NCBI GenBank assembly: GCA_031261085.1
Contig: JAISKB010000006.1
Location: 33,049-97,048 of the forward strand
From: Christensenellaceae bacterium
Lineage (GTDB): Bacteria; Bacillota; Clostridia; Christensenellales; CAG-138
Length of the DNA stretch: 64,000 nucleotides
Direction: 5' to 3'
Shown here: positions 54,284 to 62,757 of the stretch, piece after piece
Position numbering within the stretch: position 1 is the stretch's first letter
Layout of the letters: the number at the start of each line of letters is the position of its first letter
Program-made: the position numbers and the translations under genes
Notes under the pieces: generated by a model
The model's database searches: none
What the model saw: the letters and a program-made list of their open reading frames with translations, nothing else
What the model was told of the DNA's origin: nothing

Positions 54284-54971
54284 ACGCTTGAACCTCCGTA
54301 AGCATTTTCTTGATTTGATACGCGCTAATCGCCGCGCCGGCCACCGCAATTCCGAGTGAAACCGCAGCGGGTATTCCCGCGAGTGTTTTTTCCCAATTTT
54401 CGCCTAATCGCAGCGGCAAAGCGAGATTTACGAACACCCACACCGCCGCGTACAGCGCGTTCGCCCACCTATGCCGCGCATACCGCGTGAGCGTCAGCTG
54501 CGGCACGGCACAGGTAAACAACGCAAGCAACCCAAGCGGGTACATCGTCATAAACTCAAGCGCTCCGCGCGCGCCCATCCACGCGACGACCGCCGTATAG
54601 CCCGCCCCGGCAACGGAATAGCAAGCCGTCCGAAAAGCGGTAATTTGCCGCGTGGTATATCGGCAGGTCTGCTTCAATTCATACAGCCCGCTTGCGCGTT
54701 CCTCTGTTTCGGTAAATACGGAAACCAACAGATAGAGCAGCGGCGCAACAGCAACCGTCGCGGAATAGCGGTAGTTTTCAGGCACAGCGACAAATACCGC
54801 CAACACTACCACTATTGTGATTGCCGCAAAAATTAGACTAAATGCCATGTCCCAAAAAATGAACTTGAAGCCGAATGTCCGCAGTATGTCGCGCGCCTGT
54901 TCACGCGCCGTTTTCGGCTTCACTAAGCCGTGGTCTAGGATATATTCGATACTTCTATCCTTGTCCGTCAT
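54270..54971 (-). CDS. Membrane protein between sigma factor and ABC transporter, possible anti-sigma factor
   Basis: A 233-residue protein. A cytosolic N-terminal segment of about 35 residues (MTDKDRSIEYILDHGLVKPK) is followed by about six hydrophobic helices in pairs (SLIFAAITIVVVLAVFVAV and onward). It overlaps the ECF sigma gene by 17 bases and the ATPase gene by 14 bases. This place is often taken by a membrane anti-sigma factor that releases the sigma factor when the transporter substrate is sensed. No zinc finger is present, so the anti-sigma role is inferred only from context. Confidence 0.65.
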   Translation of the reverse strand: MTDKDRSIEYILDHGLVKPKTAREQARDILRTFGFKFIFWDMAFSLIFAAITIVVVLAVFVAVPENYRYSATVAVAPLLYLLVSVFTETEERASGLYELKQTCRYTTRQITAFRTACYSVAGAGYTAVVAWMGARGALEFMTMYPLGLLALFTCAVPQLTLTRYARHRWANALYAAVWVFVNLALPLRLGENWEKTLAGIPAAVSLGIAVAGAAISAYQIKKMLTEVQAYARA

Positions 54972-55509
54972 AGTCCGAAAACTCCTTCCTTAAAATATTC
55001 ACGAGCCTGTAATACATCGTTTTGACAGTACCCTCCGGCATTTCCAGTCCCTCCGCAATCTCCCTGAACGTGTACCCGCCGAAAACGTGCAGGCGAAATA
55101 TCCGCTGCGTGCCGCCCGGCAATGCGGCGAGGAGCGCACACACCCACCCGGCAAAGTCAGCATCCTCAATCTGCCTCGTGAAGTCGGTTTCGTCAACTGG
55201 TTCTACCTCATCAATCGGCAGGGTTTCTACAAGGTTTGCAGCGCGGGATCGGAAATAATCCACCGTCTTGTTCGTTGCGATTTTGTAAAGCCACGTTCGG
55301 AAGCTCGCTTTTTTTCCATCGTAGTGAGCAAGCGTCCGCAGCATACCGATGAAAATATCTTGTGTCAGGTCGAATGCCGCGTCCGCGTTCACCGTTTGCT
55401 TTCGGACGAAACGAAAAATCTCATCGTAGTACAGTCGTACCAGACAATCGGCGGCTTCGCGGTCGCCAGTTTTCTGAATTTTGCATATCAGGCTCTCGAT
55501 TTCGTTCAC
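54955..55509 (-). CDS. ECF-type RNA polymerase sigma factor, head of the ABC operon
   Basis: A 184-residue sigma-70-family protein. Region 2 has CLVRLYYDEIFRFVRKQTVN, AAFDLTQDIFIGMLRTL and SFRTWLYKIATNKTVDYFRS. Region 4 has LHVFGGYTFREIAEGLEMPE and GTVKTMYYRLVNILRKEF. The start is the second of two GTG codons, seven bases after AAGGAGG. It opens a five-gene operon (sigma, membrane protein, ATPase, two permeases), a layout typical of systems that answer envelope stress or antimicrobial peptides. The gap 55510-55727 upstream shows no other gene. Confidence 0.88.
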   Translation of the reverse strand: MNEIESLICKIQKTGDREAADCLVRLYYDEIFRFVRKQTVNADAAFDLTQDIFIGMLRTLAHYDGKKASFRTWLYKIATNKTVDYFRSRAANLVETLPIDEVEPVDETDFTRQIEDADFAGWVCALLAALPGGTQRIFRLHVFGGYTFREIAEGLEMPEGTVKTMYYRLVNILRKEFSDYDGQG

Positions 55510-55727
55510 CACGTTGCCTCCTTTCTTGCCTGTCCGTTTATATATTCGTTTTGGAAAAAGAAATAGTTCCATATTTTTGAAAAATCTTTTGCGAAAAGGA
55601 GCGAAGAGATAAACTCCCTCCGCTTCGCCCTCTAACCGTCCAATCGTTGCAGCTATGCGCTGTATGCGTTATTTCCTTCAACATATTTTGCTTTTGTATG
55701 AGAGCAGTGGTAGTTCCATGGCAGGTA

Positions 55728-56945
55728 TTAATAGCACTTTTCCGCCCAAGCCCGCACATGCGGGTCATCGCTCAGCAACATAGCATCGAATTCTTCACGA
55801 AAATAATACGCCCAGTCCAATGGCAAAAACTCAACCGGGGCTTCCCCCTTATTACAGCGCAAAACATATGCTTCCGGCGGCATGTGTATATAAAACGCCT
55901 TTTTGTCAATATCGTAATAGATATATATGCCCGCTTCTTTCGTGAGCGTAGGCAATTCCACCCATTCTATCGTTTGGAGCGCCAAGGGTTCGTTGGCTTC
56001 TTCCTGCGCAAAGCCAATCTCCAAATCCTCTATGTTCACCTCCAGCGCACGTCGGTATCCAGCGCTTAGCGTGATTTCGCAGTCGATTTTCAGCGCACGC
56101 ACAGCTTCGTTATCCGCCGCTATTTGTGGTGGCGTGGCAACCTTTATGCGCTCCGTTACAAAACCGTCCGTTATCATTGGGGATTCCTCTATATATTTCG
56201 AAATATAAGCGAGCTCTATGCGGTTTGTGTCCATGTTATACCATATTGTGTTTTCCTCTAAATAGCCCGTGCCGTGGCCAGCTTCGCTTTCATATATAAT
56301 CCACTTTTGCTGCGCAAACTCTTGGTATGAAAACTCCTGCGCATCGGCTTCCCACGCTGCAAAAATCAATGCCTTTTGCGGAGAATAACCATCGCCTGTT
56401 TTTTTGAAGAAGATAAAAAACTTATATCCTTCAACGTCGTTAGACTCATTAATAAGTGAAACGACCATATAATGAAAATCGGACTCCCCTAATCTGTTAA
56501 AATGTAAATTTTCGCTTGCAGAGCGCGCGTTTAGCCTTATTTTTAGAGAAAGAAAGCCCTCAAATGATTCGTTTGGGAACCCCAATTGCAGGCCATATTG
56601 TTTGAGTGTTTCCACAGCGTCTGCCATCGTTAGGCCCGGCAATTGCTCTAAAATCTGCTTTATTTGCTGCTCGCTCACGTTTTTGCCGCTTATCGTAGGG
56701 GTGCAGCCCAGCGCGGTTGCCGAATACTTATTTGAAGTAAATCGCATCAATTCGCTGCCAAGCAAATACGTACGATTGCGATTTGTCTGCTCGTATGCTG
56801 CCTTCGGTGTAGGAATTGATGGCGCGGGCGTATTTGGAGGTATAACAGCTGTAGGCTCCGTAACGGTTTTAGGCGCAGCCACCGGCGCGCAGGCCGCCGC
56901 AAATGCCATTGCGGCAATCAGCAGCAAGGCGAATAATCGTTTCAT
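55728..56945 (-). CDS. Predicted lipoprotein of unknown function (405 aa)
   Basis: A 405-residue protein with signal peptide and lipobox FAAACAP. A proline/threonine-rich linker (TVTEPTAVIPPNTPAPSIPT) follows, then a compact domain rich in aromatic and acidic residues. It includes YMVVSLINESNDVEGYKFFI and a C-terminal LPLDWAYYFREEFDAMLL. No named domain or catalytic motif is apparent. It is followed 12 bases upstream on the transcript by another lipoprotein gene, and the two share a near-identical signal peptide start (MKRL-x-x-LLLIA). Confidence 0.72.
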   Translation of the reverse strand: MKRLFALLLIAAMAFAAACAPVAAPKTVTEPTAVIPPNTPAPSIPTPKAAYEQTNRNRTYLLGSELMRFTSNKYSATALGCTPTISGKNVSEQQIKQILEQLPGLTMADAVETLKQYGLQLGFPNESFEGFLSLKIRLNARSASENLHFNRLGESDFHYMVVSLINESNDVEGYKFFIFFKKTGDGYSPQKALIFAAWEADAQEFSYQEFAQQKWIIYESEAGHGTGYLEENTIWYNMDTNRIELAYISKYIEESPMITDGFVTERIKVATPPQIAADNEAVRALKIDCEITLSAGYRRALEVNIEDLEIGFAQEEANEPLALQTIEWVELPTLTKEAGIYIYYDIDKKAFYIHMPPEAYVLRCNKGEAPVEFLPLDWAYYFREEFDAMLLSDDPHVRAWAEKCY

Positions 56946-56957
56946 AATGTTCCCCTT

Positions 56958-57746
56958 TCATCCCATGTCATCTTCTGTGGCAATAAACGAGATGCCCGTT
57001 GGTTTCCATCTATCCGCCTCCCAGCTAAAATACCCATAGAGCTTCCCATATTCATCCCAGTTCGCAAAAATGGTAACCCTTTGCGCCGCGCGAATGGTTA
57101 GGCTGTTATCATCACGAATATAGGCTTGAGTAATCTCAAATTCAGCCGTCCTGCTCCATTCCATTGCCCTATCCATAAATGCCTCGCCATGCTGAACCAA
57201 CCCATGCGTTTCATATTCTTTGGCAAAACGCGCTCCATCCAATGTGATCTTCTCATAATATCCATCATACTTTGGGTCGATTTCCAGCGTATATTGGTTA
57301 TTGCCCGCCGCTTCAATTCGGTAAGCTATGCCGCTGCCATACGATGCAAAGGTATCGACGAGTTGGCCGCCCTTGAGCGCATATAACATGAGTTGTTCAA
57401 ACGCACCGCTTCCAGAGGATTCCGCTACCAGCATGATAAATGCCGTATTGCCAAATATGAACGGCTCGCATACGCAGATAGGATCATCGGCCTCTACGGT
57501 GGCGGTTATTTGTTCAAAGGTAATACCGTTGATATAGCGCAGTGTACCGGCGGCAGAGTCCCAAACGACCGTGTCCGCTTGCCCGTCCCGGTTCATATCC
57601 ACGAATAGCATTCTTGCATCGCCAGCTTCCAGCCTTATTTGTTCAGTTTCCCTTTCCACAGAGGAACGCAAGGTGGGAGCATCTGCAGAGCAGCCTACCC
57701 CGATAATGGCAATCGCAATGAGCAGGAGAGTGCATAATCGTTTCAT
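56958..57746 (-). CDS. Predicted lipoprotein with DxNxDG motif (262 aa)
   Basis: A 262-residue protein with a signal peptide ending GVGCSA. Early in the mature part, LFVDMNRDGQADTVVWDSAA has the DxNxDGxxD spacing of a calcium-binding loop like those in FG-GAP/VCBS and dockerin-type repeats. The rest is beta-rich, ending with YGYFSWEADRWKPTGISF. It may bind a metal or another surface protein. The substrate is unknown. First gene of a two-gene transcript with the 405-residue lipoprotein. Confidence 0.72.
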   Translation of the reverse strand: MKRLCTLLLIAIAIIGVGCSADAPTLRSSVERETEQIRLEAGDARMLFVDMNRDGQADTVVWDSAAGTLRYINGITFEQITATVEADDPICVCEPFIFGNTAFIMLVAESSGSGAFEQLMLYALKGGQLVDTFASYGSGIAYRIEAAGNNQYTLEIDPKYDGYYEKITLDGARFAKEYETHGLVQHGEAFMDRAMEWSRTAEFEITQAYIRDDNSLTIRAAQRVTIFANWDEYGKLYGYFSWEADRWKPTGISFIATEDDMG

Positions 57747-57965
57747 GGTGCATGGCCTTCTTTCATTTCACTTGCTTTAGATATATCATACAATCCCTTC
57801 AAAGCAATGGTTATGGAAGCGTGTTTCCAGATAATTCACATAAACACTGTCGCTATATCAAAAGCAGGAACATAACTGCAAAGACCTATAGTGGCAAGAT
57901 GTTTGTTTACAATATATGCCGTTCGCACGCTTGCCTGTTGTATATTAGTCATATATACTGAGCAT

Positions 57966-58058
57966 AGCAGCAAAGCATTTCTTTTTCAGGATTCGGTTTT
58001 GATAGAACACAAGCAGTAAAACATTTCTTTTTCAGAATTCGATTTTGATAGAACACAA
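57966..58058. repeat. Tandem 46-base direct repeat in the divergent lipoprotein intergenic region
   Basis: Two adjacent copies beginning AGCAG(C/T)AAA and containing CATTTCTTTTTCAG and TTTTGATAGAACACAA are almost identical (about four differences in 47 bases, with a 46-base period). The second copy ends 18 bases before the start codon at 58077. The rest of the 330-base gap 57747-58076 holds no gene that I can support. Promoters for both flanking genes must lie here. Confidence 0.8.
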
Positions 58059-58076
58059 AATGAGAGGAGCGACCCT

Positions 58077-58805
58077 ATGAAAAGATCAATGGCATTGGCC
58101 CTGCTCTGCCTTTTACTGGCATCCGGCTGCACGGCAGCCCCCCTATTAGAAGCGCCTGTTCCGTTGGATGCCGCCCCACCTATGGTGGAAATGCCCACAC
58201 CCGAAACCGCCGCGCCGCCGGATGACCCCAGGGTAATGCATGTGACCGTTACCGACGCCAAGGAAGAATGGCCCGGTTTGCCGCGCATCATCGATTCGGA
58301 AAAGTGGGCCTACACGCTGCTGCAGGTGGAATTGAGCAACGGCCAAATCATAGAACGCAAATTTTCGGATTACCGCGGGGGCGTTCATACTTTCATATCC
58401 GACGCATATCAGGTGGATTTAAATGCGGACGGAAGAGATGAAGTCATAATCTACCTGGAGGATGAGGGCAGCTCGCAATTCGGCATGGGTTATTTGCACA
58501 TATACCGCGTGGAAGGCGGGGAATTGGTGGAATATCCCAAGTACATAAGCAACGCCGCTGCCTGTACCGTAGAAGTGCCCAACAGCTTTGCGCCCGAGGA
58601 TATGACGATTGCGCAAGCGTATGCCACAACGATATACGGCAGGGGATTGGTGGTGCTATTTTGGTATGGAGGCGATGCCGTTATGACGGAGTTGGGCGCG
58701 CACAATGATTTGCGCTGCGCCGCGCTGATGCTGGGCGAGGATGGATGGGAACTGGCTCAGGTCGCCGATATAAAATACTACTCTGTTGATAAGGACCGAA
58801 ACTGA
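58077..58805 (+). CDS. Predicted lipoprotein with DxNxDG motif (242 aa)
   Basis: A 242-residue protein with signal peptide and lipobox LASGCTA, then a low-complexity Pro/Ala/Glu linker (residues 25-55). The mature domain contains YQVDLNADGRDEVIIYLEDE, a calcium-loop-like DxNxDGxxE followed by a beta strand, the same arrangement as in the lipoproteins at 56958-57746 and 58971-59963. GAGAGGAG precedes the ATG. It is the only plus-strand gene in this lipoprotein group and has the tandem repeat just upstream. Confidence 0.74.
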   Translation: MKRSMALALLCLLLASGCTAAPLLEAPVPLDAAPPMVEMPTPETAAPPDDPRVMHVTVTDAKEEWPGLPRIIDSEKWAYTLLQVELSNGQIIERKFSDYRGGVHTFISDAYQVDLNADGRDEVIIYLEDEGSSQFGMGYLHIYRVEGGELVEYPKYISNAAACTVEVPNSFAPEDMTIAQAYATTIYGRGLVVLFWYGGDAVMTELGAHNDLRCAALMLGEDGWELAQVADIKYYSVDKDRN

Positions 58806-58970
58806 TAGCTGTGGCCATATAATCTTCAATTTCTATTGTCATAAGTCCACACACGCTCTAGTGATTCTCTTATTTAATGACAGATTCCTATTTATAAGGC
58901 TCGTATGCTGATATTATACACAATCCCTGTTTGGGGCGCGTTATATTGCCCAGCCAATAAAATCCCATCT

Positions 58971-59963
58971 CTAAAACCGCATAAATTCACTTTCCATATC
59001 CTCAAACGCGATGAAAATTTCTTCGTTTCCGTCCGCATCTACATCCATGCAACGCAGCCAAAGCGGGCAATCATATGGATAAGCGGTAGAAAGCTCTTTA
59101 CTGACAAGCTGAAGCTCACCCCGTTGCGTGGTTATCTTTAACGTAAGCGTCCCCTCCGCGTTGCGGGTACGTTCCAGCGTTACCGCGGTATCGCGTTGAT
59201 ACGCATACATAGCACCGTAACATTCTGCCCGGGTCATGCTCGGCGCAATTTCTACGAGCTGCGCCGCATCAAAAAGCGTAGCATCATACGCCGCGTTGCC
59301 ACGCGCCAAGCGGCTGACTTCCCCATCCGACAGCGCATAGGTATCCACCGCAAAGCGCGAATCCGCCTCATATGTTAAGCAAAGCGTGCATACCCCGTCA
59401 TGGTAAACCGGGCGGAAATCGATGCATTCATAGTATGGGATGGCATCGGTCGGCTGCACATCGTTTTGCAAGAACCAAGTGCTGGTAGCGGCAAATACCT
59501 GCCGTAGCGCCGCGCCGCTCAATTGAAACACTCGCACCTCCAAGGAATCGTCAGAACCATAATAAAGCCTTATGATAAGCTCGTCTTCACCATCGCCATC
59601 CAAGTCGGCAAACTGTGCTGAAAACGAAGAATCCCACGGAAACACAGATGTGATTTGCACGCTGGCAGGCGCGGCGCCTTGGGAAAGCAGACGCAGCTCA
59701 CAACAAAACGTAGCCGCGTCGCCCACGCGCACAAACTCCAGCGTTACACCATCTGCTCCCTCACCAGCAAAGCGCACTGTGCTTAAAGCTTCACGAAACG
59801 CAAAGGTCGTTTCCGGCCCCGCATACATCACGGCATGGATCGCAGGCGTTTCACTCGGCAAGGGCAAAGGCTCTGCATTTTGCGCTATAGGCGTGCCCGT
59901 AAGCGCAGGCGCACACCCGTGCATCAGCAGCACACACAACAGCAGCGCGGCAATCCTCATCAT
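58971..59963 (-). CDS. Predicted lipoprotein with two DxDxDG motifs (330 aa)
   Basis: A 330-residue protein with a signal peptide ending LMHGCAP. Two calcium-loop-like motifs are visible: QFADLDGDGEDELIIRLYYG near residue 120 and CMDVDADGNEEIFIAFEDME near the C-terminus. Such DxDxDGxxE plus beta-strand units occur in FG-GAP/VCBS-like repeats of surface proteins. The ATG at 59963 is preferred to the TTG two codons upstream because AAGGATGG is better spaced. The function is unknown. Confidence 0.74.
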   Translation of the reverse strand: MMRIAALLLCVLLMHGCAPALTGTPIAQNAEPLPLPSETPAIHAVMYAGPETTFAFREALSTVRFAGEGADGVTLEFVRVGDAATFCCELRLLSQGAAPASVQITSVFPWDSSFSAQFADLDGDGEDELIIRLYYGSDDSLEVRVFQLSGAALRQVFAATSTWFLQNDVQPTDAIPYYECIDFRPVYHDGVCTLCLTYEADSRFAVDTYALSDGEVSRLARGNAAYDATLFDAAQLVEIAPSMTRAECYGAMYAYQRDTAVTLERTRNAEGTLTLKITTQRGELQLVSKELSTAYPYDCPLWLRCMDVDADGNEEIFIAFEDMESEFMRF

Positions 59964-59969
59964 ATTCAA

Positions 59970-60265
59970 GCCATCCTTTCAGCATTGAAGCAATCGGTAT
60001 AATCAGTGTAAGCTCTGCTTCCATACAAACGCAAGCATATGGGCTGCTTGCATTTGTAAACTTACATTTTAATCATGGCGTTTCATTGCTTCCTTCTCGT
60101 GAATTTCAATCCTTGATATGGAGCGCCCAAAAGTCTTAACCCCAGCGCAATACCTCGAAATGATCCAGTCAAAGGCATAATCGTACCTTTTTATAACCCG
60201 CACATCTCCCTTACGACCCTAGAGACGGTTGCCAATCCTATACTCAATATGTGTTATCGCGTAGC
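59970..60265. other. Intergenic gap with no supported gene
   Basis: About 300 bases between a lipoprotein start and the Fic terminator. A plus-strand reading beginning MERPKVLTPAQYLEMIQSK is interrupted after 20 codons and continues in another frame. It matches nothing I know and may be a decayed gene or chance. The A+T-rich part near 59970-60060 probably holds the lipoprotein promoter. Confidence 0.4.
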
Positions 60266-60296
60266 AAAAGGCCGCCCAAGATTTTATCGGACGGCC
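60266..60296 (-). terminator. Terminator of the Fic gene
   Basis: On the minus strand AGGCCGTCC and GGGCGGCCT pair over nine bases (one G-U pair) and are followed by TTTT, 22 bases after the Fic stop. Confidence 0.82.
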
Positions 60297-60317
60297 TGTG
60301 TGATATGTTGTCTACTT

Positions 60318-61112
60318 CTATCGCTCGTTTTCCATCAAATCTCTGTAGGGTATCCGAAACATCCGGCAATAGTCCTTTTGCGCTTCGATTTCACAATCGG
60401 CAATCAGCGTATCGAAAGCTATATTACTGGGATTTTTCTCGCGCTGCGCTGCTTTTAGCGCGGCGATATATTCCCGCCGCAGTACAGGCGGAATAGAAAC
60501 GATACAATAGCCCTTGTTCACGAGGATAAGGTTCATAAGCAGGCGGGCAGTCCTCCCGTTTCCATCCGCAAAGGGATGGATATCCACAAGCCGACGGTGC
60601 GCGAACGCAGCCAATAAAACGGGGTGCAACGCATCCACTTTAGTTTTCATGTCAGCCACAAATTCCGCCATAAGCCGGGGAACATCGCCAGGTGCGGGCG
60701 GCAGATATTCCGTCCCAGTGATGATGACCTGGTGCGCCCGATACCTCCCCGCATTTTCGGCATCTACCCTTGTATAAAACAAACGATGCAGTTTTAAAAT
60801 GGATTCTTCACTGATTTCAAAGTTTTCTGCCCTCGCTAAAGTCAGCATAAACTCATAAGCATCGGCGTGCCCAGCAGCCTCATAGCAATCCCTCAAGGGC
60901 TTGCCGCCAGCGGTGATTCCATCCTCCAAAAGCACCTTCGTTTCATCCAGCGTCAGGGAATTACCCTCTAGGGCATTGGATGAATACGTCAGGCCAATCT
61001 TAAAATAGCTATCCAATTCCCGGACTTCCGCTTCCTGCAGAGGCCGTCTTTCATCGATTATATGTTTAATCCTGTCTATTTTGAGCAGAAGATCGGGAAC
61101 ACTCATTTTCAT
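60318..61112 (-). CDS. Fic family protein (class II, autoinhibited type)
   Basis: A 264-residue Fic protein. The catalytic motif HPFADGNGRTAR is complete (H179 to R190). An N-terminal inhibitory-helix motif S45-x3-E49-G is in TYSSNALEGNSL, as in class II Fic enzymes. A C-terminal region of about 60 residues is helical. Fic proteins transfer AMP or another nucleotide onto target proteins, and with the inhibitory helix they are often switchable or can also remove AMP. The ATG at 61112 follows GAAGGTGG. No antitoxin gene is adjacent, consistent with self-inhibition. The target is unknown. Confidence 0.93.
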   Translation of the reverse strand: MKMSVPDLLLKIDRIKHIIDERRPLQEAEVRELDSYFKIGLTYSSNALEGNSLTLDETKVLLEDGITAGGKPLRDCYEAAGHADAYEFMLTLARAENFEISEESILKLHRLFYTRVDAENAGRYRAHQVIITGTEYLPPAPGDVPRLMAEFVADMKTKVDALHPVLLAAFAHRRLVDIHPFADGNGRTARLLMNLILVNKGYCIVSIPPVLRREYIAALKAAQREKNPSNIAFDTLIADCEIEAQKDYCRMFRIPYRDLMENER

Positions 61113-61231
61113 GCACCACCTTCTATTTAGTATACCATTATCGGCTCTGTTTCTCAATCGTTCTTGCGTCAAACTCTAGGGAGATTCCCGCCAGACAGTC
61201 TACGCGATATGTTACATTACCTTCTTCTACT

Positions 61232-61813
61232 TTAATCCTTACATATTCGCTTGTAAATCAAATTGAGGAACAATGCGGCGGGGAAAAAACCCATCGTAGC
61301 AAATCTCACATCTTCTTTTATCAAGAAAAAGTCTAATTCTCCGAATTGCCAGTTTCTCAATATTAAGTGGCCGAGCAGCACACTATATAGAAGACAACAA
61401 GTCCCCGTACATAGCCACATGAAGAATCTTGAGGATATAATTTTTTTGCTTAGAACGGCAATCGTCCAGTAAGCCATATAAGATAGTAATAAATGCATAT
61501 GGGTTAGCAAAGGGCTGTTCCCCGTGCGCCGCGAGAGCATTCCTCCTAAAAAAAAGTACCAAATATAAAATGGGATTTGCCATAGGACACATAGTTTTGC
61601 ACTCCGATAGTATACCGCATAAATGAAGCAAGCTGCTAGGCCACATTCTATCATATAAAACATGAAAATTAAACCGATACCACCGTGGAGATATTCGGCC
61701 ATCATTTCAAAATGTGGGTTCATCCACAAATATACAATCACAGGTGAAAGCAGCAGCAGCTTGCTATGCACCACTTCATCCCAGAGATTTTTATAACATT
61801 TAATACTTTCCAT
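61232..61813 (-). CDS. Multi-pass membrane protein, candidate immunity protein of a toxin-tip cassette
   Basis: A 193-residue protein with about five hydrophobic helices (LLLLSPVIVYLWMNPHFEMM, GLIFMFYMIECGLAACFIYA and onward) and a high aromatic content. No named family was recognised. It follows the 52-residue tip ORF at 61841-61999 by 27 bases on the same strand, with AAGGAGAGAGG before its ATG. That is the position an immunity gene takes after the tip of an RHS-type toxin, so membrane immunity is a reasonable but unproven role. Base composition is more A+T-rich than the housekeeping genes. Confidence 0.6.
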   Translation of the reverse strand: MESIKCYKNLWDEVVHSKLLLLSPVIVYLWMNPHFEMMAEYLHGGIGLIFMFYMIECGLAACFIYAVYYRSAKLCVLWQIPFYIWYFFLGGMLSRRTGNSPLLTHMHLLLSYMAYWTIAVLSKKIISSRFFMWLCTGTCCLLYSVLLGHLILRNWQFGELDFFLIKEDVRFATMGFFPAALFLNLIYKRICKD

Positions 61814-61840
61814 ATGCAGTGCCTCTCTCCTTGCGCAAGT

Positions 61841-61999
61841 TCAATTTCCACCATGCGCAGCCACTTGCTCATTATATAAATCACCACGTTTTCCAGGTTT
61901 AAACCGATATTCATAGAAAATTGAAAACCAAGCGTCTTCTCCTACAGCTTGATCAGATTTGATTCCTGCTGCAGCCAGTGCGCTTGCCGCTCGCCGCAA
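61841..61999 (-). pseudogene. Orphan RHS-toxin tip fragment 1 (52 aa reading frame)
   Basis: A TTG codon inside the RHS-derived block (AGGAGG-type site just upstream) opens a frame beginning MRRAASALAAAGIKSDQAVG, then EDAWFSIFYEYRFKPGKRGD and LYNEQVAAHGGN, ending at 61841. The first residues come from RHS repeat DNA read in a shifted frame. The rest looks like the last part of a toxin tip. It is too short to be a complete toxin domain. Followed by a membrane-protein gene as in a tip/immunity pair. It may be translated from the TTG or be silent. Confidence 0.5.
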
Positions 62000-62017
62000 C
62001 CGTCCCCTCCTCCTTTA
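61979..62017 (-). repeat. RHS-derived cassette-junction block, copy 1
   Basis: 39 bases that match 62799-62837 with three differences (minus strand begins TAAAGGAGGA and contains ACGGTTGCGGCGAGCGGCA). The TAA that stops the lipoprotein gene upstream is part of the block. Read in the RHS frame it encodes KEEGTVAASGKR. Confidence 0.8.
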
Positions 62018-62734
62018 TTTCTTCTGCCAAGGGATATTATCTAGGGAACCGCCGGCAATTTCCTCTAAAAGCTCTCTTGAAATTGATGCATAATGATTTT
62101 CAGCATCTGTTTCAAGATAATACTGCCCATCATTTTCAATCACTTGGTGCCAAGAAGCATAATAGGGCATATCATTGTTAATGAGTATCACCGAAAATTC
62201 TTTATCATCCGTCATTTCTTGTTTTGTGTTTTCAAGAATAATCTTTATGCATTTTTCAATTGTTTCTTTATCGATATTTGGCTTTGTAAGCCGACGCGTA
62301 ATGCTAGGTATATTTTCCACCAAAAGAACTTGATCTATGGTTTCCAATGATATTTCAGGAAAATGAATGTCCTTCTTTTGATATATATAAGTAGGCGTCA
62401 TGACGTCATCGAATAATCCATGTTCTGGATTCACTCTTATATATTCGTAATCTATGTATTGATAGAACTTATAGTCCCTTCCGGCACTGTTCACAGTTCC
62501 AAAATACACCCATTTTTCCTTTTCTGTTGGGGATAATCTCCATGTCGTTGGTATTTCCCTTCTATATCCAGCGATATATTCTTCTCCATCTATTTTTAAT
62601 TCACCATCTACATAGCTATATTCTATATTCTTCTGCTTTTCTTCTGGAATTCTCCTGCAAGCAAAACTCAGCATGCTGCAAAATGCAATCAAACATATAG
62701 CTAAAAGCCATTTAACGTTCTTCTTCGTGCGCAT
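62015..62734 (-). CDS. Predicted lipoprotein B, paralogue of 62917-63618, candidate immunity protein
   Basis: A 239-residue protein with an N-terminal signal segment ending LSFACRR, a likely lipobox. The C-terminal third is clearly related to the lipoprotein at 62917-63618. Compare LINNDMPYYASWHQVIENDG and SRELLEEIAGGSL here with LISNDMPNFASWRDIKQVGN and PQELLEEIVGGPL there. The middle parts differ more. GAAGGGAG precedes the ATG. It lies directly between two RHS-derived blocks on the same strand. The function is unknown, and surface-located immunity to a toxin tip is the inference from position. Confidence 0.65.
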   Translation of the reverse strand: MRTKKNVKWLLAICLIAFCSMLSFACRRIPEEKQKNIEYSYVDGELKIDGEEYIAGYRREIPTTWRLSPTEKEKWVYFGTVNSAGRDYKFYQYIDYEYIRVNPEHGLFDDVMTPTYIYQKKDIHFPEISLETIDQVLLVENIPSITRRLTKPNIDKETIEKCIKIILENTKQEMTDDKEFSVILINNDMPYYASWHQVIENDGQYYLETDAENHYASISRELLEEIAGGSLDNIPWQKK

Positions 62735-62757
62735 AAGGCTCCCTTCAATTCAGTAAG

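Noticed and set aside
55538..55768. A 76-codon minus-strand ORF upstream of the ECF sigma gene
   Set aside because: No ribosome-binding site, no recognisable sequence, and it crosses the likely promoter region of the sigma gene and the end of a lipoprotein gene.
60120..60300. Plus-strand remnant beginning MERPKVLTPAQYLEMIQSK as a decayed gene
   Set aside because: A single frame change would be needed, no family is recognised, and much of the stretch overlaps the Fic terminator. Recorded only as an unexplained gap.
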